A DNA stretch of 33,495 bases from CAYWVR01 sp964461715 (GTDB taxonomy: Bacteria; Planctomycetota; Phycisphaerae; FEN-1346). Positions 29,746 to 33,495 of this stretch are shown here, one piece after another; position 1 is the stretch's first letter; every line of letters starts with the position of its first letter. The stretch is from positions 1 to 33,495 of the forward strand of contig CAYWVR010000035.1 in NCBI GenBank assembly GCA_964461715.1, written 5' to 3'. The notes beneath the pieces were generated by a model. That model was not told the DNA's origin and ran no database searches. It saw only the letters and a list, made by a program, of their open reading frames with translations. Position numbers and translations under genes: made by a program.

Positions 29746-32700
29746 ATGTCCATGCGCGGCCGGCTGGCAACGGCCGTGGGGGCCACGACCATGGTCTGGG
29801 CCCTCGCGCTGCCGGTGCGCGCCGGCGTGCTCCAGGCCGACCGCGTTGACGTCGCCTCGGTCGTCCCCGGCCAGACCTCCTTCCAGTCCGTCTCGTTCGC
29901 CCGGCCCTTCGACCGCACGCCGCTGGTGTTCGTCCTTCCGACCGAGGACGGCGCCGACCCCGCCTCCCTTCGCATCCGCAACGTCACCGCCACGGGCTTC
30001 GAAATCGCTCCCGTCGAGCCCGCCGGCGAGGATGCCGCCCACCCCGGCATGACCGCCGTCGCCTACGTCGCCGTCGAGCCCGGTCGCACCGAGCTCGCCC
30101 CCGGCGTCGTCCTCGACGCAGGCGTCGTCCGCACCTCGACCGTCGTCCAAGCCCGCCCGCCCTTCGCCGACGAGGGCGGCTACGATACCGTCGAGATGCG
30201 GCACACGTTTGCCTCCGCCCCCGCCGTCATCGCCACGGTCCAGACCACCCGCAACGAGACCGCCGCCCTCCCCGGCGCCCCCTCCGTCCCCTGGATGACC
30301 GTCTCGGTCATCAACGTCCAGACCGACCGCTTCGACCTTGCCCTCGAACGGGCCGAGGCCGACGACGGCGGCACGGTCGACGCCGAGGAGCGCGTCGCGT
30401 ACCTCGCCGTTCAGACGACGAGCGGCACGTTCGACGCCGCGGACGGGCAACCCGTCACGTGGGAAGCCCTCGTCTCCGCCACCTCCATCCGCGGCTTCCA
30501 GGAGGCCCACGTCGCGGTCCCCCTCAACGCCGCCTTCGCCGACGCGCCCATCGTCGTGGCCGGGACCCACTCGCGGGCCGGAAACAACGGCGGATGGGTC
30601 CGGCGAGGGACGGTCGCGGCGGACTCCGTCGAGCTCTTTGTCGACGAGGACCGGGTCCGCGATTCCGAACGCAGCCACACGACCGAGACGCCCGTCCTCG
30701 CCGCCTTCTCCCGCCCCTTCGATGCCGCCCTCCCGACCGCCAACCTCACCCTCACCTGGACCGGCGCCGCCGCGAGCCGCCACTGGTCCGAACGCACCCC
30801 CGTGAGCAACTGGGACCGATGGGACGGCGACGACCAGAACCTTGTCCCCGGCGACAGGCTCCTCTTTGACTCAACCGGCGCCGCCTCCCCCGTCGCCACG
30901 GTCGACGTCGCCTACACCGCCGCACTCGCGGGACTCCGTTTCGAGGACGCCTCCGCCTACACCCTCGACGCCGACTCGGCCTCCCTCCGCTTCGCCGACG
31001 GGGCCGCCATCGCCAACGCCTCCACCGCCGTCCAGACCCTCGCCGTCCCCATCGCCGCACGCGGAGACACCCTGACCATCGACGCGGGCGCCGGCGCGGG
31101 CGGCGGGTTCGCGTTCACCTCTGCGGCGACGATCGACCTGCGCGACACAGGCGGCGTCGCCCTCATCGTCACCGGCGCGAACCCCACCGCTCTCGCCGGC
31201 GCGATCTCCGGCACGGGCGGCAGCCTCGTCAAGACCGGCGCGGGGACGCTCACCCTCTCGGCCGCCAACTCGTACACCGGCGGCACGACACTCGCCGCGG
31301 GCACGCTGGCCCTCGAGCACAACGATGCCCTCGCCGCCGGACCCGTCACCGTGACCGGTCCCGCCCGCCTGACCCGGGGCCCCGGCTTCGATGCCCTTGC
31401 CGCCGACTTCGCCCTCGCCGCCGATCTGACCGTCGACGCCGACGCCGCGCTTGCGATGACCGGCCGCATCATCGGCGCGGGCCGCCTCGTCAAGGAGGGG
31501 GCCGGCACCGTGACCCTCACCGGCGACAACGCCTTCGCCGGCGCGACCGTCTCGGCGGGCGCCCTCGTCGCCGACACCGACAGCCTGACCGGCAACCTCG
31601 CCGCCGACGCCGCCGCCGTCTTCGACCAGGAGGCCGACGGCACGTTCGCCTCGCAAATCTCGGGCGGCGGGACCGTCGAGAAACGCGGCGCGGGGACGCT
31701 GACTCTCTCCGCCGCGAGCCCCTTCACCGGCACCCTGACCGTCGCCGAGGGCACGCTGGCCCTTCCGGGCTCGGTCGCGGGTCCGGTCGTCAACCGCGCC
31801 CGCTTCCTCGGCACCGGAAGCGTGGGAAGCCTCCGCAACGAAGCGGGCGGCACCGTCGCCCCGGGCGCGAGCATCGGCGTGATGACCGTCCTCGGCGACT
31901 ACATCCAGGAAACCGCGAGCACCCTCGAAATCGAGATCGACGCCGCCCTCCCCCGCGGTCCCGGATCGAGTCACGACCGGCTCGATGTCGACGGCGCCGC
32001 CACACTGGCCGCCGGCAGCACCGTGCGTCTTCTCGTCACGAACCCGAACGAGCTGACCCTCGGCGAGGCCTTCACCGTCATCGATGCGGCGGGGGGCGTC
32101 GCCGACGCCGGGACCACGGTCCTCGCGACCGGCCTCGCGGGTTCCTTCTTCTTCGCCCGCGACCCCGCCTTTACCGACGGCGACGCGGCGTGGCGGGTCG
32201 TCACGCAACTCGGGAGTCTCGCCGACCAGGCCGACGACGACGAGGCCCGCGGCCTGGCCGAGTCGCTCGACCAGCTCGCCGCGGGCGGCGGAGGCGCGGC
32301 AGGCGAGGTGCTGACGGCCCTCGGTGGCCTCGACTCGTCCTCGCTCAACCGCGCCCTCGACGACCTCAGCCCCCGGCCGCTCGACCTCATGCCGCAGATC
32401 ACGACCGACGCCGCCGCAGCGTATCACGGGCACCTCGCCTCGCACCTTTCGGCGGCGCGGCGGGGCGAGCCGGGCCTCGTCGCGTCCCGCGCCCCCCAAG
32501 GCCCCGACGCCGGGGCTCGCGGCGGATCGGGGGGGTTCGCCCAAGCGGTGGGCTTTCGCATCGACCAGCAAACCTTCGACCGCGCCGGCGGCTTCACGGC
32601 CGAGGCGTACGGCGGGCAAATGGGCATCGACGGGCCCGCCGGCGTCGATGGATCGCGGCTGGGCTTCGGCCTGGCGACGATCCACTCCGACGTGAGCCTC

Positions 32701-33348
32701 GCGCGCGGGCGCGGGAGCATGCGCGAGGACGTCCTCCGCGTCGGACCGTACGCGACCTGCCGCCCGGGAGGCGGGCCGTGGTACGTCGACGGGTCGCTTA
32801 CCTACGGATTCCACCACGTCCGCAGCGACCGGCGGGTGCCGACGCTGGGCCTCGCGGCCGAGGCCACCTTCGACGCCCACGACCTGAGCGCGTACGCGGG
32901 CGCCGGGTGCGACCTGCCCGTCGGCCCCTTGACCGTGACACCGGAAGCGTCGCTTCAATATCTCTATCTATCGCGCGAACCGTTCCGCGAGGACGGGCCG
33001 GTGGGCCTGGCGATGGACCGGCAGGAGAGCCGCCTCCTGGAGGGCACGCTGGGCCTCGCCGTCCGCGGCCACATCCAGGGGAAACACGTCACGTGCGAGC
33101 CGTCGGTGCACGCCGGGTGGCGGCACCGGCTGATGAGGGACGTCGAGGACCTCGGCGCCCGCTTCGTCGCGGGGGGCGGCCCGTTCCGCGTCGACGCCGC
33201 CGGCCCCGACCGCGACGAGCTTCTCCTCGGCGCCGCTCTCAAGGTCCGCCTCTCCCACCGCGTCGCCGCCTACGTCCGGTACGACGCGACTACCTCCTCT
33301 CATCGAACCACCCATGCCGCGATCGTCGGCGTCCGCGTGGACTTCTAG
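29746..33348 (+). CDS. Autotransporter with beta-strand repeats and C-terminal barrel
   Basis: This 1200-residue type V secretion protein has a signal peptide (about residues 1-26, ending LPVRAG). Residues about 27-345 hold three related beta-rich units of 100-110 residues with patterns such as FQSVSFARPFDRTPLVFV, LRIRNVTATGFEIAPVE and AVAYVAVEPG, which resemble H-type-lectin-like adhesive domains. Residues about 480-690 hold autotransporter-associated strand repeats (LVKTGAGTLTLSAANSYTGG, LVKEGAGTVTLTGDNAF, VEKRGAGTLTLSAASPFTG). The C-terminal barrel runs from about residue 930 (GGFAQAVGFRID) to the last residues VGVRVDF, ending in Phe as expected for outer-membrane insertion by BAM. Likely an adhesin or surface protein. 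No protease motif is visible. Confidence 0.88.
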   Translation: MSMRGRLATAVGATTMVWALALPVRAGVLQADRVDVASVVPGQTSFQSVSFARPFDRTPLVFVLPTEDGADPASLRIRNVTATGFEIAPVEPAGEDAAHPGMTAVAYVAVEPGRTELAPGVVLDAGVVRTSTVVQARPPFADEGGYDTVEMRHTFASAPAVIATVQTTRNETAALPGAPSVPWMTVSVINVQTDRFDLALERAEADDGGTVDAEERVAYLAVQTTSGTFDAADGQPVTWEALVSATSIRGFQEAHVAVPLNAAFADAPIVVAGTHSRAGNNGGWVRRGTVAADSVELFVDEDRVRDSERSHTTETPVLAAFSRPFDAALPTANLTLTWTGAAASRHWSERTPVSNWDRWDGDDQNLVPGDRLLFDSTGAASPVATVDVAYTAALAGLRFEDASAYTLDADSASLRFADGAAIANASTAVQTLAVPIAARGDTLTIDAGAGAGGGFAFTSAATIDLRDTGGVALIVTGANPTALAGAISGTGGSLVKTGAGTLTLSAANSYTGGTTLAAGTLALEHNDALAAGPVTVTGPARLTRGPGFDALAADFALAADLTVDADAALAMTGRIIGAGRLVKEGAGTVTLTGDNAFAGATVSAGALVADTDSLTGNLAADAAAVFDQEADGTFASQISGGGTVEKRGAGTLTLSAASPFTGTLTVAEGTLALPGSVAGPVVNRARFLGTGSVGSLRNEAGGTVAPGASIGVMTVLGDYIQETASTLEIEIDAALPRGPGSSHDRLDVDGAATLAAGSTVRLLVTNPNELTLGEAFTVIDAAGGVADAGTTVLATGLAGSFFFARDPAFTDGDAAWRVVTQLGSLADQADDDEARGLAESLDQLAAGGGGAAGEVLTALGGLDSSSLNRALDDLSPRPLDLMPQITTDAAAAYHGHLASHLSAARRGEPGLVASRAPQGPDAGARGGSGGFAQAVGFRIDQQTFDRAGGFTAEAYGGQMGIDGPAGVDGSRLGFGLATIHSDVSLARGRGSMREDVLRVGPYATCRPGGGPWYVDGSLTYGFHHVRSDRRVPTLGLAAEATFDAHDLSAYAGAGCDLPVGPLTVTPEASLQYLYLSREPFREDGPVGLAMDRQESRLLEGTLGLAVRGHIQGKHVTCEPSVHAGWRHRLMRDVEDLGARFVAGGGPFRVDAAGPDRDELLLGAALKVRLSHRVAAYVRYDATTSSHRTTHAAIVGVRVDF

Positions 33349-33390
33349 CCCGCGCCCGCCGCGTCCGACTCGCCCTCGGCCCCTCGCCCC

Positions 33391-33495
33391 CTCGGGTGGC
33401 ATGCCCACGCCTTATCGCGTGAGCATGCGTATCCCTCGGCCCTCGCCCCTCGCCCCCCTCGGGTGGCATGCTCACGCTTCATCGCGTGAGCATGC
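33391..33495. repeat. Two copies of the CATGCCCACGC-type palindrome at the window end
   Basis: Copy 1: GCATGCCCACGC (33399-33410) and GCGTGAGCATGC (33417-33428), one mismatch. Copy 2: GCATGCTCACGC (33466-33477) and GCGTGAGCATGC (33484-33495), perfect. Each is preceded by CTCGGGTGG, so both belong to the family in the 14193-14640 array and at 19708-19800. More copies may follow beyond the window. The remaining bases 33349-33390 are C-rich and hold no gene. Confidence 0.85.

Overview
The window is a 33.5 kb piece of a very GC-rich bacterial genome. It contains a 100-base run of N, so it is a scaffold, probably from a metagenome. The gene content points to a Gram-negative-type bacterium of the Planctomycetota or a related PVC/FCB lineage. 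This rests on an HzsA-related haem protein with a beta-propeller, a YVTN-propeller/di-haem cytochrome, a PEP-CTERM protein, a classical autotransporter, a Bacteroidetes/planctomycete-style PurF-like protein, an IVS-type four-helix-bundle gene remnant and extragenic palindromes with a GGGTGGCATGCCCACGC core. The phylum assignment is an inference.

Layout. Bases 1-561 hold a decayed IS110-type transposase fragment, then comF (562-1311). A 42-codon four-helix-bundle remnant abuts the comF stop codon. A tRNA-Pro(TGG) gene on the minus strand is followed by a strong hairpin and is divergent from a B12-binding-domain radical SAM gene (1808-3595). From 10672 down to 3600 four exported proteins lie head to tail on the minus strand: YVTN-propeller di-haem cytochrome, HzsA-related tri-haem protein, propeller lipoprotein, and a DUF4139-like protein. 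Upstream on the same strand are a ChaB-like gene and a DeoC homologue that lacks the usual Schiff-base lysine. A secreted protein with two pectate-lyase-like beta-helix domains (plus strand) and a GH52 beta-xylosidase (minus strand) converge on a 121-bp tandem repeat array that contains the assembly gap.

From 16981 on: hisF; then a minus-strand peptidoglycan-recycling set anmK-murQ-(sodium/solute symporter), with a composite palindrome between murQ and the symporter. Divergent from anmK is a Na+-translocating NADH:quinone reductase operon, nqrB-C-D-E-F, without nqrA and with one extra conserved gene of unknown function. Then come a PEP-CTERM protein, a PurF-like amidophosphoribosyltransferase lacking the N-terminal catalytic cysteine, and a 1200-residue autotransporter. 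Two more palindromes close the window.

How the parts may fit. The NQR pump would make the sodium gradient that the symporter uses, and the symporter could bring in amino sugars for AnmK and MurQ. GH52 and the beta-helix protein suggest growth on plant or algal polysaccharide. The haem/propeller genes suggest a periplasmic redox function of unknown substrate. Promoter-like pairs TTGNNN and TANNNT spaced 16-18 bp can be seen before many of the genes. In three cases (comF, the radical SAM gene, anmK) the -10 lies only 7-8 nt from the start codon, which suggests leaderless mRNAs.
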